DNA of 64,000 nucleotides from Leptotrichia trevisanii DSM 22070 (GTDB lineage Bacteria; Fusobacteriota; Fusobacteriia; Fusobacteriales; Leptotrichiaceae): NCBI RefSeq assembly GCF_000482505.1, contig NZ_AXVL01000004.1, positions 1 to 64,000 of the forward strand, read 5' to 3'. Shown piece by piece: positions 45,422 to 54,883 of this stretch (position 1 is its first letter; each line of letters starts with the position of its first letter). The notes under the pieces were generated by a model. It saw only the letters and a program-made list of their open reading frames with translations, ran no database searches and was not told where the DNA came from. The position numbers and the translations under genes were made by a program.

Positions 45422-46147
45422 TTATATTTCCTTATTCTTCATAGATTTAATAAAAAAATTGTTTTCTTCAACGATGATATCAATTTCCCCGTTCTTAAAC
45501 ATATCTAAAATACAGAGAAACAAAGTTACTATTCTGGATTTGGAAAATTTGTTTTTTAGCAGATGATTAAATTCTACCTGTTTATTAGCTTGGATAATTT
45601 GAGAAACTTCGGTATGAGCATCTTCAGCCGAATAATCATCTTTTTCCAAATTTATAATCATTTTTTCCTCAAGTTTATTTTTATCATTTAATTTGGAAGC
45701 AATTAAATTTTTTAGACTTTTAAACAAATTATCTAGACTTAGACTGGAAATATCATATTCTGTTATTTCCGCTCCGATACTTTCTGTTCCTGTTCTTGTG
45801 TGAGGAATATTGTATTCATTTTCATTCTTTGAAAATAATTCTGAAATCTCCTTGAACAACTGGTATTCTATTATTTTTTTTTCCAAATTTTCTATTTTCT
45901 CAAGTTTTTTATCCCTATTCAACACTGAATAGGCTTTAATTTCGATTAATTCCGTTGCCATTACCAGAAATTCGATTTTAATTTTTAGATTCAATTCCTT
46001 TTGTACATGAATATAGTTCAAATAATCGTCTATTATTTGTGAAATATTTATTGCATTTATATCCATTTTCTTTTTTTCGATTAGATGAATAAGTAAATCA
46101 AGAGGCCCCTCAAAATTTTCAATTTTTATTTGTATTGTATTTTCCAT
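45422..46147 (-). CDS. scpA: Segregation and condensation protein A
   Basis: A 241-residue kleisin that bridges SMC heads in chromosome condensation. N-terminal EGPLDLLIHLIEKKKMDINAI and INISQIIDDYLNYIH are the signature; the C-terminus ends in the winged-helix segment LFLCILDMFKNGEIDI. An scpB gene is not next to it. It starts eight bases after ribF, with the operon order ribF-scpA-murJ. Confidence 0.96.
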   Translation of the reverse strand: MENTIQIKIENFEGPLDLLIHLIEKKKMDINAINISQIIDDYLNYIHVQKELNLKIKIEFLVMATELIEIKAYSVLNRDKKLEKIENLEKKIIEYQLFKEISELFSKNENEYNIPHTRTGTESIGAEITEYDISSLSLDNLFKSLKNLIASKLNDKNKLEEKMIINLEKDDYSAEDAHTEVSQIIQANKQVEFNHLLKNKFSKSRIVTLFLCILDMFKNGEIDIIVEENNFFIKSMKNKEI

Positions 46148-46154
46148 ATTTTAC

Positions 46155-47156
46155 CTATTTTTCTTTTTGATATTTCTTACGCCAGTATGATATTTTATTT
46201 TTCCAGTAATCTACATCTTTGCCTATCTGCTCTTTCAACTCATCCACTGATCCAAATTTTTTTTCGTGCCGGATATTTTCCAAAATTTCAATAAAAATAA
46301 CTTTTCCATAAATATCTTTATTAAAGTCAAAAATATTAGTTTCAACACTCAATACACCTACATCAACTGTAGGATTTCGTCCAATATTCATAACTCCGTT
46401 ATAAACTTTTTCATCACCTTGAATACGGATTTTTACACCATAAACTCCAAATTTAGGATAAATTTTATTTTCAAATCGTAAATTTGCTGTAGGAAAACCT
46501 ATCATACGTCCAAGCTGTTTTCCGTAAACAACTTCCCCAAGAATAATAAAATTATGCCCTAAAAGTTTCCTAACTTTCTCAAAGTTTCCTTCCCTGATAC
46601 AATTCCTAACTCTTGTGCTACTTATAATTTCTCTATTTTCATCTAATACAGCTTTCTGAACATTTAACTTTATATTTTTTTCTCTTAACAATTTTTCAAG
46701 TGTTTCAGCATTTCCGGATTTGCCTTTTCCAAATGTAAAATTAAAACCGCAGTAAACTTCGTTTGCATTTAAAATATTCACAATTATTTTTTCTACAAAT
46801 TCTTCAACCGAATAATTCCTAACTTTCTCAAACTGTTCCAAATAGAGATAGTCAATTCCATTTTCATTTAATAAATACGCTTTTTCTGAACAAGTCGTTA
46901 TTTTAGTCTGCTGATTTTTAGGATATTCGCTAAAAGTATAAACTATCGTCTTTAAATTTTTTTCTTTAGCTTCCTTCACAGCTTTTTGCAAAATAATCTG
47001 ATGTCCAATGTGAATACCGTCAAAATTCCCCAAAATCACAATATTTTTATTCTGTTTTATTTCTTTAAGATTTTTATCATAATCAGTAAATTCCAAATCA
47101 CTATTATATTTTACAATATCCTCTATTTCGGATAAATTTTCTGTAATAAATTTCAT
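46155..47156 (-). CDS. ribF: Bifunctional riboflavin kinase / FAD synthetase
   Basis: A 333-residue enzyme that phosphorylates riboflavin to FMN and adenylates it to FAD. The N-terminal adenylyltransferase has ILGNFDGIHIGHQ, CGFNFTFGKGKSG and STRVRNCI; the C-terminal kinase has GRMIGFPTANL, FGVYGVKI and NIGRNPTV. About 35 extra residues precede the first motif. AAAGGAACGAG precedes the ATG. Confidence 0.97.
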   Translation of the reverse strand: MKFITENLSEIEDIVKYNSDLEFTDYDKNLKEIKQNKNIVILGNFDGIHIGHQIILQKAVKEAKEKNLKTIVYTFSEYPKNQQTKITTCSEKAYLLNENGIDYLYLEQFEKVRNYSVEEFVEKIIVNILNANEVYCGFNFTFGKGKSGNAETLEKLLREKNIKLNVQKAVLDENREIISSTRVRNCIREGNFEKVRKLLGHNFIILGEVVYGKQLGRMIGFPTANLRFENKIYPKFGVYGVKIRIQGDEKVYNGVMNIGRNPTVDVGVLSVETNIFDFNKDIYGKVIFIEILENIRHEKKFGSVDELKEQIGKDVDYWKNKISYWRKKYQKEK

Positions 47157-47288
47157 TATTAAATCTCGTTCCTTTTTTATTTAATCAATTTACATATTAG
47201 ATTTTATCATAATTTCAATTTATACTCAACCTTTTTGATATTAAACAGATAAAATTAAATAATTTCAGGAATAAAAAATAAAAACTGA

Positions 47289-47336
47289 TAAAAAAATAGC
47301 CACAAACTCGTAAATCTATTTTGAGCCAATGACTAT
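47289..47336 (-). terminator. Terminator of the bactofilin gene
   Basis: On the minus strand ATAGTCAT pairs with GTGGCTAT (two G-U pairs) and is followed by a run of T. Confidence 0.55.
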
Positions 47337-47364
47337 GATTTTTTGTTCAATTGTTTTTAATTTT

Positions 47365-47868
47365 TTATTTTTCATTTTTTGCTTTTGTTACTTCTTCATC
47401 AGCTTTTTTTTCATTTTTTTCTACTGACGATGAATTTGATGTATTTTTAGATTCTTCCTTTATAAGAGCAACTTTCATTTTCTTTCTTCCTTCAAATACA
47501 CCACCTTCCTGAATTACAAATAAAGCCGAAGTTATTGTAGCGTAAGCTTTTCCAGTGCTTCCTATTTCAACTTTAGTGGCTGCAATTTCTCCTGATACTT
47601 CTCCGTCTACAATTACATTTTCAGCTGTAACATTACCTTTTACCATTCCTGTTTTTCCAATATGAACAAGTTTGTTCCCTTTAATATCTCCATTTAGGAC
47701 ACCGTCCATCTTGAATAAAGAATTTGATTCGATAGTTCCTGTTATTGTTGTTTCCATTGAAATTGTACTGACACCATGCACATTTTCCTCATTGTTTGCA
47801 GAAAATTGCTTGCTAAGATCAGTTGTTTCTCTTTTTTCTTTTGGTTTATTGCTAGAAAATATTGCCAT
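47365..47868 (-). CDS. Bactofilin, polymer-forming cytoskeletal protein
   Basis: A 167-residue protein with a disordered N-terminus, a beta-helix core of repeated hydrophobic-Gly steps (ISMETTITGTIESNSLFKMDGVLNGDIKG, KGNVTAENVIVDGEVSGEIAATKVEIGSTGKAY) and a lysine-rich tail. Bactofilins self-assemble into filaments that organise envelope synthesis. No membrane anchor is seen. Single gene, GAAAGGAGT before the ATG. Confidence 0.93.
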   Translation of the reverse strand: MAIFSSNKPKEKRETTDLSKQFSANNEENVHGVSTISMETTITGTIESNSLFKMDGVLNGDIKGNKLVHIGKTGMVKGNVTAENVIVDGEVSGEIAATKVEIGSTGKAYATITSALFVIQEGGVFEGRKKMKVALIKEESKNTSNSSSVEKNEKKADEEVTKAKNEK

Positions 47869-47980
47869 TTTTACTCCTTTCTTGAAATTAAATTAATTTT
47901 TATTGTGAAATTACTCATAATGTTATTGTACTACATTTTCTTTGTTTTTTCAAATATTTTTTTAATATTTTGAGATTAAC

Positions 47981-49492
47981 TTAAAAAATTTTATTTATAT
48001 ACTTAGAAATATTATCAATTATATCTGTCGCATTTACAATATATTGACTTTTCACCAATTCATCTGCAATTTTACCATGCAGATATGCTCCAATGCTGGC
48101 AGACTGTATCAAATCGTATTTCTGTCCAGCAAGTGAACAAATTATTCCTGTTAGGCAATCTCCCATTCCGCCATTTGCCATATGAGAATTTCCTGTACTG
48201 TTTACAAAAAGCATTTCTCCATTCGTAATAATCGTATTTTTACCTTTTAACAACAAAGTTAATTCATATTTTTTTGCAAAGTTTTTTGTTACTTCAAGTT
48301 TATTTTTATTAATTTCGTCTGGTAAAAATCCTGTAAGCCGTGAAAATTCAACTAAATGTGGTGTTAAAATAGCTCTATTTTTTATATTCCCAAAAAGTTC
48401 TCTATTTTCAGCCAATAAATTCAAAGCATCCGCATCCAGTACAAGTTTTATCATATTTCCTTTATTATTTTTCTCAATGTTAATCAGTTTTTCAAGAATT
48501 TCTAATGCTTCCTGACTTTTCCCAATTCCTGGCCCAATTGCAATTACATCGCTGTTCAAGATTTCATTTTGTAATTTTTCAAAGTTTTCGTTTATATTAT
48601 TAAAATTAATTGGAAAACTCATAGCTTCTGGCACGAATACATTTAATGAAAAGTTATTTTTATCAGTAATCACAGTTGTAAGCCCCACTCCACTTCTCAC
48701 ACATGATTTTGCAACAATATTCCCTGCACCATAAAATCCGTTACTTCCAGCAAAAATCAATACTTTTCCAAAATCCCCCTTATGAGAATCTTCATTTCGT
48801 TCTATATGAAAACTTTTTATCATTTCAGGTGTCAAATAATATTCATTAATTAAATGATTGATATTACTTTCATTCAATCCAATATTTTCAATAATGACTT
48901 TTCCTAAGTAATTTTTTATTTTCGAATTTAAAAATCCTTTTTTGTAAGTGACAAATGAAATTGTAATATCAGCTTTGATTGAAATTCCCATAATTTCTCC
49001 AGTATCACCATTAATTCCAGAGGGAATGTCAATTGAATAAATTTTTTTATTATTACTCACTGCATTAATTTTTTCAATAATTTCGCAATAAATCCCTTTT
49101 ATTTCTGAATTTAATCCTGTTCCAAAAATCCCTTCAATAACAACATTACAGTTCAAAAGCAACTTATCCAATTCTTCTATTTCATAAAATATTTTAATTC
49201 CCATATTCTTACAAATTTTATAATTTATCGTGCAATCATTACTCATATTTTCATTACTAATACAAAAAATTTTGACATTTTTCCCCTTTGAAAATAATTG
49301 GCGTGCAATCGCATAACCATCTCCACCATTATTGCCCTTACCACAAATAATAAGAAAATTATCCTCATTTTCATCAATATGTTTCACAAACGAAATTGCG
49401 GCATTTTCCATAAGCACAATGCCCGGTATTTTTAATTCATTTATCGCAAAACTGTCAATTTTTCTTGTAGTTTCATTTCCGCCCAACAACAT
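47981..49492 (-). CDS. nnr: NAD(P)HX epimerase / ADP-dependent dehydratase
   Basis: A 503-residue fusion repairing hydrated NADH and NADPH. The N-terminal YjeF epimerase has VLMENAA and CGKGNNGGDGYAIARQL; the C-terminal ribokinase-like dehydratase has KVLIFAGSNGFYGAG, AIGPGIGK, LDADALNLL, LTPHLVEF and the catalytic NGGMGDCLTGI. Length is usual for the fused form. AGAGGCGAT precedes the ATG. Confidence 0.96.
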   Translation of the reverse strand: MLLGGNETTRKIDSFAINELKIPGIVLMENAAISFVKHIDENEDNFLIICGKGNNGGDGYAIARQLFSKGKNVKIFCISNENMSNDCTINYKICKNMGIKIFYEIEELDKLLLNCNVVIEGIFGTGLNSEIKGIYCEIIEKINAVSNNKKIYSIDIPSGINGDTGEIMGISIKADITISFVTYKKGFLNSKIKNYLGKVIIENIGLNESNINHLINEYYLTPEMIKSFHIERNEDSHKGDFGKVLIFAGSNGFYGAGNIVAKSCVRSGVGLTTVITDKNNFSLNVFVPEAMSFPINFNNINENFEKLQNEILNSDVIAIGPGIGKSQEALEILEKLINIEKNNKGNMIKLVLDADALNLLAENRELFGNIKNRAILTPHLVEFSRLTGFLPDEINKNKLEVTKNFAKKYELTLLLKGKNTIITNGEMLFVNSTGNSHMANGGMGDCLTGIICSLAGQKYDLIQSASIGAYLHGKIADELVKSQYIVNATDIIDNISKYINKIF

Positions 49493-49525
49493 TTTTATCG
49501 CCTCTTTTATTTTTCTTTTTAACTT

Positions 49526-50158
49526 TTACATTTCATCAAAGCCAAAGTGCATATAATCTCGTGTTCTAAAGTTTGCTCCCCAAACCCATCCTCTTTTTGT
49601 AAAGGCTCTCACTACATCTCCGTCAGGTTTTATAGAATATGGATTGCTGTTTGGTTCCCAGCTTTTTCCGACAATAGCCTTCCCGTTACTATTTACCTGC
49701 GGATTTTCTTCAGGATTTAAATCTATTGCTCGGCCTGTACTGTGCAAACTTTTTAAGTTCCCACGCCAAGAATATCCAATTAACCTTTTTATTGGAAATT
49801 TTTCCTTTCCTTTATGTATCTCGTGAAAAATCTCCTTTACCTCATCTGCCAAAACATCCAAAACTTGAATTTTCTCTGTGTCAGAAACCTTTTTCCCATC
49901 CTTTAGCCTCCAGACAGGCAGTTCGACCCAAACCAGTCTTGATTCAGCTTCTGCTCTTGTTGAAACATCTCTTATTCTATCCTTAACCTTTTGTTTTAAT
50001 TCAGAATCTGGATCAGGATTCTCAACTTTTCGCTTAGATCTAAAAGAATATAGATTTTCATAAATGTTATTTGCTGTACTTAAAGTTGCTGCCGAAAGTA
50101 TTAATGCAGTTAGTAATGTAAATTGTTTTATTCTTTTTTTTAAATTTATTTTATTCAT
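49526..50158 (-). CDS. Exported M15-type peptidase
   Basis: About 210 residues. ATG 50158 is chosen; the frame from 50170 abuts AAAGGA with no spacing. A hydrophobic N-terminal segment (FTLLTALILSAATLSTA) is a signal peptide. The zinc motifs of the D,D-carboxypeptidase/M15 family are present: SLHSTGRAIDLN (His and Asp ligands) and DYMHFGF (His). It probably trims peptidoglycan stem peptides in the periplasm. It is the first gene of a pair with the LRR-like protein in the same direction. Confidence 0.85.
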   Translation of the reverse strand: MNKINLKKRIKQFTLLTALILSAATLSTANNIYENLYSFRSKRKVENPDPDSELKQKVKDRIRDVSTRAEAESRLVWVELPVWRLKDGKKVSDTEKIQVLDVLADEVKEIFHEIHKGKEKFPIKRLIGYSWRGNLKSLHSTGRAIDLNPEENPQVNSNGKAIVGKSWEPNSNPYSIKPDGDVVRAFTKRGWVWGANFRTRDYMHFGFDEM

Positions 50159-50217
50159 TATAATTACCATTCCTTTATTTTTAATTCAATTATGCTCCCA
50201 TAATTCTAAAGTATTTT

Positions 50218-51702
50218 TTAAATTTTTTCTTTATCAAAGATTTCATAAATAACAATATATTTAATTTTATCCAATATTTTTTTCAAATCCATTTCAGAAA
50301 TTTTGCTTTCTATAACAATATTTTTAGGAATATACAGCATTTTTAAATTTTTAAGATACTGAACATATTCAATATTTTTAATCCGATTTTTTCTATAAAT
50401 ATAAATATCTTCCAAATTTTTTAATTTATTGAGTTCTTTAATGTCAATAATGTCATAATTTTCATCATCATAAGAAAAATCCTTGATTTGATTTCTAGTT
50501 ATCGGATTTATTTCTTCAATATAATCTGTATGAATATTTTCGATTTTATTTAACGAAATGAACCATTTTAAATATCCGTACATAAAACTGTTGCTGTTAC
50601 CCTGCCTTCTAATGCACGTTCTTTTTGAAATTTCATCCAGCTTGACTAATCCCATAATTCTATTGACATTTTCAAATATTTCACTTTGCTTTGCCTCTAA
50701 ATCGTAAGATTTAAAATCCGAATTTTGATTTCCCATAGATTTATTAAACTTTTTAAAATTTTTTACAATATCTTTCCCCTCATCATATTCTCCAGAACAG
50801 TTTGAAAATATTTCAGATTTCATATTCAGATAATATTCATTATTAACTTTCACAATATTGCTATCCTTTTTTATTTCTTCTTCTAAATTTATTCCATACA
50901 TTTTGTATCTTTCTTCCAGAGATTTCATTGTAAAATCTTTCCTGTTTACCAAAATATCTTTAACATTTTTATCAATTTCATCCTTTTTTAGAATTTCACT
51001 TTTTTCAGGAAAAATACTTCCTTTAATCACATTTACTCCCTGTACCCCTAAATCATTTTCAGAAGTTATTAAATGCATTAAAACAATTTTATTATTATTT
51101 TCTTTTTCTAAAATCGTGCTTCCATTTAGGTTTAGTTCCAAAAGATTCTCAATTTCATTAACCTTATGAAAATTTTTAATATTTACATTGTTTAAAGTAA
51201 GTTTAATAATATTTTTCAAATTTGAAATTTTGGAAATATCCACTTCCTCCTTCTTTTTGCCATCTATAGAAATGTAACAAACCTTTTCCTGCGATTTTGA
51301 AGATAAATTTTTAAAATCCTCAAAATTGACATTATAAAAACTTTTTGCACCAATAAAAAACTTTATCTGCTTGCCAATACTTTTATTAAAATCTTTTGAA
51401 GAAACAATTTTCTCATTCATAACTTTTTCAAGCAGCACAAAATCTTTAAAATCGCCTTTTTCCCTAAAATTTATATTTTTATCAAGTTTTATAAAGTAAG
51501 TGCCATTTTTAAATTTAAGATTTCCATTTTTCAATTCCTGCTTCAAATCTATCCCAAATCGTGAATAAGTATTTTCCAGCTCATTTGCAGAATATTCAAA
51601 TTTTATCTTGTTTTCTTTTCTGCCAGAAACAATTTTTACAGAAATAATTATAAAAATAAATATACAGGATATTACAGAAAGTATTAGTATCTTTTTTTTC
51701 AT
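50218..51702 (-). CDS. Membrane-anchored protein with degenerate leucine-rich repeats
   Basis: A 494-residue protein with a single N-terminal anchor (ILILSVISCIFIFIIISVKIV) and a large exported part. Two stretches resemble leucine-rich repeats: ISNLKNIIKLTLNNVNIKNF...IENLLELNLNGS near residue 165-200, and LKNLEDIYIYRKNRIKNIEYVQYLKNLKMLYI near 430-460. Two similar blocks (NTYSRFGIDLKQELKNGN and ERYKMYGINLEEEIKKDS) suggest an internal duplication. Function unknown. AAGGAGAT precedes the ATG. Confidence 0.75.
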   Translation of the reverse strand: MKKKILILSVISCIFIFIIISVKIVSGRKENKIKFEYSANELENTYSRFGIDLKQELKNGNLKFKNGTYFIKLDKNINFREKGDFKDFVLLEKVMNEKIVSSKDFNKSIGKQIKFFIGAKSFYNVNFEDFKNLSSKSQEKVCYISIDGKKKEEVDISKISNLKNIIKLTLNNVNIKNFHKVNEIENLLELNLNGSTILEKENNNKIVLMHLITSENDLGVQGVNVIKGSIFPEKSEILKKDEIDKNVKDILVNRKDFTMKSLEERYKMYGINLEEEIKKDSNIVKVNNEYYLNMKSEIFSNCSGEYDEGKDIVKNFKKFNKSMGNQNSDFKSYDLEAKQSEIFENVNRIMGLVKLDEISKRTCIRRQGNSNSFMYGYLKWFISLNKIENIHTDYIEEINPITRNQIKDFSYDDENYDIIDIKELNKLKNLEDIYIYRKNRIKNIEYVQYLKNLKMLYIPKNIVIESKISEMDLKKILDKIKYIVIYEIFDKEKI

Positions 51703-51791
51703 TTAATTATCTCCTTAATTTTTTTAAGAAATTCTTTAAAAGAATATAGTTATCATAACAAATTTCTTCTAATAAAAAATTATATATTTAT

Positions 51792-52226
51792 TTATAAGTA
51801 TTTATACTGATATTTGGAAGCTACTATTTCTACATAACCAACATAACCAACTATTAAATAATGTTTTAAATCCAATTTGTTATTAGGATCAAACTGCTTC
51901 TTCTTTTCACTTAAAATTTCAGAATTTATTACTTGATAAAAAAGTGAGTCAGGATGATAACTGTTTTCTTTCCAAAAATCTAAATAATTAATATCTCTAT
52001 CAACATTTTCGATATTAAAATTATTATAGTTATATTCAAAAAAATTTAAGTTAATACATCTAATTTTCGCTACTGTGTTAAAACAAATTTCACGTTTCCG
52101 ATAATTATTTCTTTCTATATCTTCATATTTTTGAACATCGACATATATTTTTACTCCATCAGATTCTGTATAAATAACTTTAAGATTTGTTTTTGGACAT
52201 AAGATAGTTCTTTTTTCAAGCTCAAT
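51792..52226 (-). pseudogene. Unannotated coding remnant without a start codon
   Basis: A 144-codon open frame on the minus strand with no ATG, GTG or TTG near its upstream end, ending at TAA 51792. Codon use and composition look coding, for example FNTVAKIRCINLNFF, SYHPDSLFYQVINSE, and LKHYLIVGYVGYVEIVAS. The upstream end meets a stop just after the OmpA gene, so the 5' part has been lost or frameshifted. The HPDS and LKHYLIVGY segments resemble small immunity-like proteins, but the family is not named. Confidence 0.6.
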
Positions 52227-52267
52227 TCAACTTTTTAAAATTAATAATTTTAGCTAAAATTTTAAAA

Positions 52268-53455
52268 TTATATTGTCGGAATTATAATTTCAACACGGCG
52301 ATTTTTTTGCTTGCCTTCTGGCGTATCATTTGAGGCTATTGGCTTGCTTTCGCCGTATCCATGTGTTACAATGTTCGCATTTACTCCTTGAGAAGCTAAG
52401 AAAACTTTAACGGAGTTGGCACGGTTTTCTGATAATACTTTGTTATGCTCATCACTTGCATCAGAATCTGTATGTCCGTCAACTTCAAAAGATTTTATAT
52501 TCGCTTTTTTTAATACAACGGCAAGATTTTTAAGAATTTCTTCCGCTTTAGGACGAAGATTATATTTATCCACATCAAAAAGAACTCCAGAATCCAAAGT
52601 TACTAAAAGGCTATTTGCTTCTATGCTGGGGACAGCCGGAACCATTTTTAATTTTGAAAATCTTGCTGGTTTTCCAACAGGCTTTGCATCCACTTCAACT
52701 GTTTTTCCGTTATATGTTATTGTCGCTTTACCTTTTCCATTGTTTTCAATCAAAAGATTTTTAGATTTGTCAAAATATTTTCCACTACCATCACTATTAT
52801 TTTCTATTACTAAATTTGGACTGTTATAAATAGTGTCTTCTTTGTTTACAATTATGCTTATTTCACTATTTTCATCCTTATACATTCCCAATCCATCAGA
52901 ATCAACTTGGAAAGTAATTTTATTTTTTCTGTCAGCATACTGTCCTGCTCCATTATTATCCACTTGAAGCGTAACCTCCGTAACATTATTTATATACTGC
53001 CCAGCTCCTGCTTCATCTCTTTGAATGGTTACTTTTTCATCACTATACTGTCCAGCCCCATTCCCATCAGTCTGAACAACCTTATTCTCATCATGAAATT
53101 GTCCTTCTCCATTTTTCCCAATCTGCATAGAATAATTCCCACCAATTATATTACTGTCTTCAACTCTGACTGGTGTAATTGTGATGCCTGGAACTGAAGA
53201 TATTTTTTTCGTCATATCCAAAGTAATTTTTGCAGCTGGATTTTCCGTTACAGAAAGATTAGGCATTTCAGGCAGTGAAATAAGAGGAATTTCTCCCAAA
53301 GCATAACCTGGTACTGCCATTTCATCATTGCCTGTTTTTAAATTTTGATTTACTTGAGCATTATCGTTGCTGTTATCCGATTTTTTTGAACAAGCATTTA
53401 TGCAAAAAACTAATGCCAAAATCCCTAATCCAATTATTATCTGTCTTTTTTTCAT
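52268..53455 (-). CDS. OmpA-family lipoprotein with tandem glycine-rich repeats
   Basis: About 395 residues. ATG 53455 is chosen, after GGAGGTTTTT; a frame from 53467 overlaps that site. The signal peptide ends in a lipobox-like CINAC, so it is probably a lipoprotein. The middle holds about six to seven degenerate repeats of about 20 residues with a GxGQYxD core (DGNGAGQYSDEKVTIQ, DNNGAGQYADRKNKITFQ). The C-terminal OmpA domain (LFDVDKYNLRPKAEEIL, DGHTDSDASDEHN, LSENRANSVKVFL, NRRVEI) binds peptidoglycan. Its ribosome site can be masked by the stem at 53458-53524. Confidence 0.9.
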   Translation of the reverse strand: MKKRQIIIGLGILALVFCINACSKKSDNSNDNAQVNQNLKTGNDEMAVPGYALGEIPLISLPEMPNLSVTENPAAKITLDMTKKISSVPGITITPVRVEDSNIIGGNYSMQIGKNGEGQFHDENKVVQTDGNGAGQYSDEKVTIQRDEAGAGQYINNVTEVTLQVDNNGAGQYADRKNKITFQVDSDGLGMYKDENSEISIIVNKEDTIYNSPNLVIENNSDGSGKYFDKSKNLLIENNGKGKATITYNGKTVEVDAKPVGKPARFSKLKMVPAVPSIEANSLLVTLDSGVLFDVDKYNLRPKAEEILKNLAVVLKKANIKSFEVDGHTDSDASDEHNKVLSENRANSVKVFLASQGVNANIVTHGYGESKPIASNDTPEGKQKNRRVEIIIPTI

Positions 53456-53457
53456 AA

Positions 53458-53524
53458 AAACCTCCATAATTGCTTAAATTTAATAAAATATTTACTATAT
53501 TAAAATTAAACCATATGGAGGTTT
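53458..53524 (-). promoter_or_regulatory. Candidate Shine-Dalgarno-masking hairpin
   Basis: On the minus strand AAACCTCCATA (53524-53514) is the perfect complement of TATGGAGGTTT (53468-53458), which contains the GGAGG ribosome site of the OmpA lipoprotein. The loop is 45 bases. If the transcript begins upstream of 53524, this 11-bp stem would close the site. Confidence 0.5.
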
Positions 53525-53561
53525 ATTTACTATTTATTTAACCTTTGAAACATATAAAAGT

Positions 53562-53876
53562 TTATATTGAAATATATGTAATGTCTAAAATCTTGTTATC
53601 CTGAATATTATATTGCTTAATAAGACTAATATAATCAATCAGCCCTTCATCACAAATTTCCTTCAAAGTGGCAGGAATTATTTTCTTTTTCAATTTAAAA
53701 TCTTTCCCTTTGCTCAAATCTCCAACATCTTCAACCGAAGTCCAAAACAACATGTATTCTGCACAGTAAAAATATATTTTATCATCATAAAACTCAGGTA
53801 TTTTACAAAATTCCACTCCATCACTTTGTCTTTCCAATGCTTTATTATCCCGATAAACAAAATAAGTTTCCTTCAT
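53562..53876 (-). CDS. Small hypothetical protein
   Basis: About 104 residues from ATG 53876, chosen because GGAG lies nine bases upstream; the frame from 53891 covers that site. Soluble, mixed alpha/beta, with a central FYCAEYMLFWTSVEDVG segment. No recognised family. It lies between hisK and the lipoprotein gene in the same direction. Confidence 0.65.
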   Translation of the reverse strand: MKETYFVYRDNKALERQSDGVEFCKIPEFYDDKIYFYCAEYMLFWTSVEDVGDLSKGKDFKLKKKIIPATLKEICDEGLIDYISLIKQYNIQDNKILDITYISI

Positions 53877-53908
53877 CTTATTTTTCTCCATAATTTAATT
53901 GATAATTA

Positions 53909-54760
53909 TTAAATTTCAAAATCCTTAAACTCTCCACCGTCCAAAATCTTCACACTCTTAAATCCAATTTTTCTAGCAATTTCAAGACTTTCTTCAAAAT
54001 AAAAGTCAATATTTTTAGTTTCATGTGCATCAGAAGAAATTGTAATTGGAATATTTTTAGCTAAAATTCTTTCCAGTATTGGAACACTTGGATAAGGAGT
54101 TTGTGTCCATCCTCTCGACATCCCACCAGTATTAATTTCAATAATCGCATTTGTTTTTGCTATTTCATCTAGCACATATTCTATTTTATTTTTATACCAA
54201 TCCGCATTTTCATCAAAATATTTTAAATCTTTGTTGAATTTTCTAACTAAATCCAAATGCCCAATAATATCAGGCTTTTGAGTATGCACCATTTCCACGA
54301 TATTATCAAAATACGCTTCAATAAATGCCCTTTCGTCTTCATCTGCATAATTTTTTATTCCGTATTTCAAAATTTCAGGCGTGTTATCAACACAGTAATA
54401 CTCGTCTTTTTTCTTATCTTTCACATAATGAACAGATCCAATCCTAAAATCAAGTCCCATTTCCTTATCAGTTTCCTTGTTATACCCAGTATAAAAATCA
54501 GCTTCGATTCCAATATAAACCTGCATTTTATTTTTGTATTTTTCTTTTAGTTCTTTTAATTCCTTCAAATATTCCTGTGTTCCTTGTTCCGTCATACACG
54601 GTTCTGTATCAAATGCTGTAAAAGAATGCCCCGAAAGTCCGACACTTGTAAATCCTTTCTCTATTGCAGTTAAAATATAATCTTCAGCATTGTTTTTACC
54701 ATCGCAGTAAAATGTGTGGGTATGAAGATTTGATGGGAAAATTGTTTTTTTAGTTTGCAT
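53909..54760 (-). CDS. hisK: Histidinol-phosphatase, PHP family
   Basis: A 283-residue metal-dependent phosphatase converting histidinol-phosphate to histidinol. PHP motifs are present: NLHTHTFYCDG (HxH), SGHSF, GHLDLVRKF and ISSDAHET. This supplies the phosphatase missing from HisB. AAGGAGCTG precedes the ATG. It lies beyond hisIE at the far end of his cluster 2 but separated by the yhfC remnant. Confidence 0.93.
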   Translation of the reverse strand: MQTKKTIFPSNLHTHTFYCDGKNNAEDYILTAIEKGFTSVGLSGHSFTAFDTEPCMTEQGTQEYLKELKELKEKYKNKMQVYIGIEADFYTGYNKETDKEMGLDFRIGSVHYVKDKKKDEYYCVDNTPEILKYGIKNYADEDERAFIEAYFDNIVEMVHTQKPDIIGHLDLVRKFNKDLKYFDENADWYKNKIEYVLDEIAKTNAIIEINTGGMSRGWTQTPYPSVPILERILAKNIPITISSDAHETKNIDFYFEESLEIARKIGFKSVKILDGGEFKDFEI

Positions 54761-54883
54761 TTTTATCAGCTCCTTCTTTATTAAAAATTAAACTTTTTTC
54801 AATTTTTTTTACACTTTTTTCAAAATCTATAACTTTTTCTAAGATGATTCTGATTTATTTTTTTGTTTTTTGTATTATTATTA

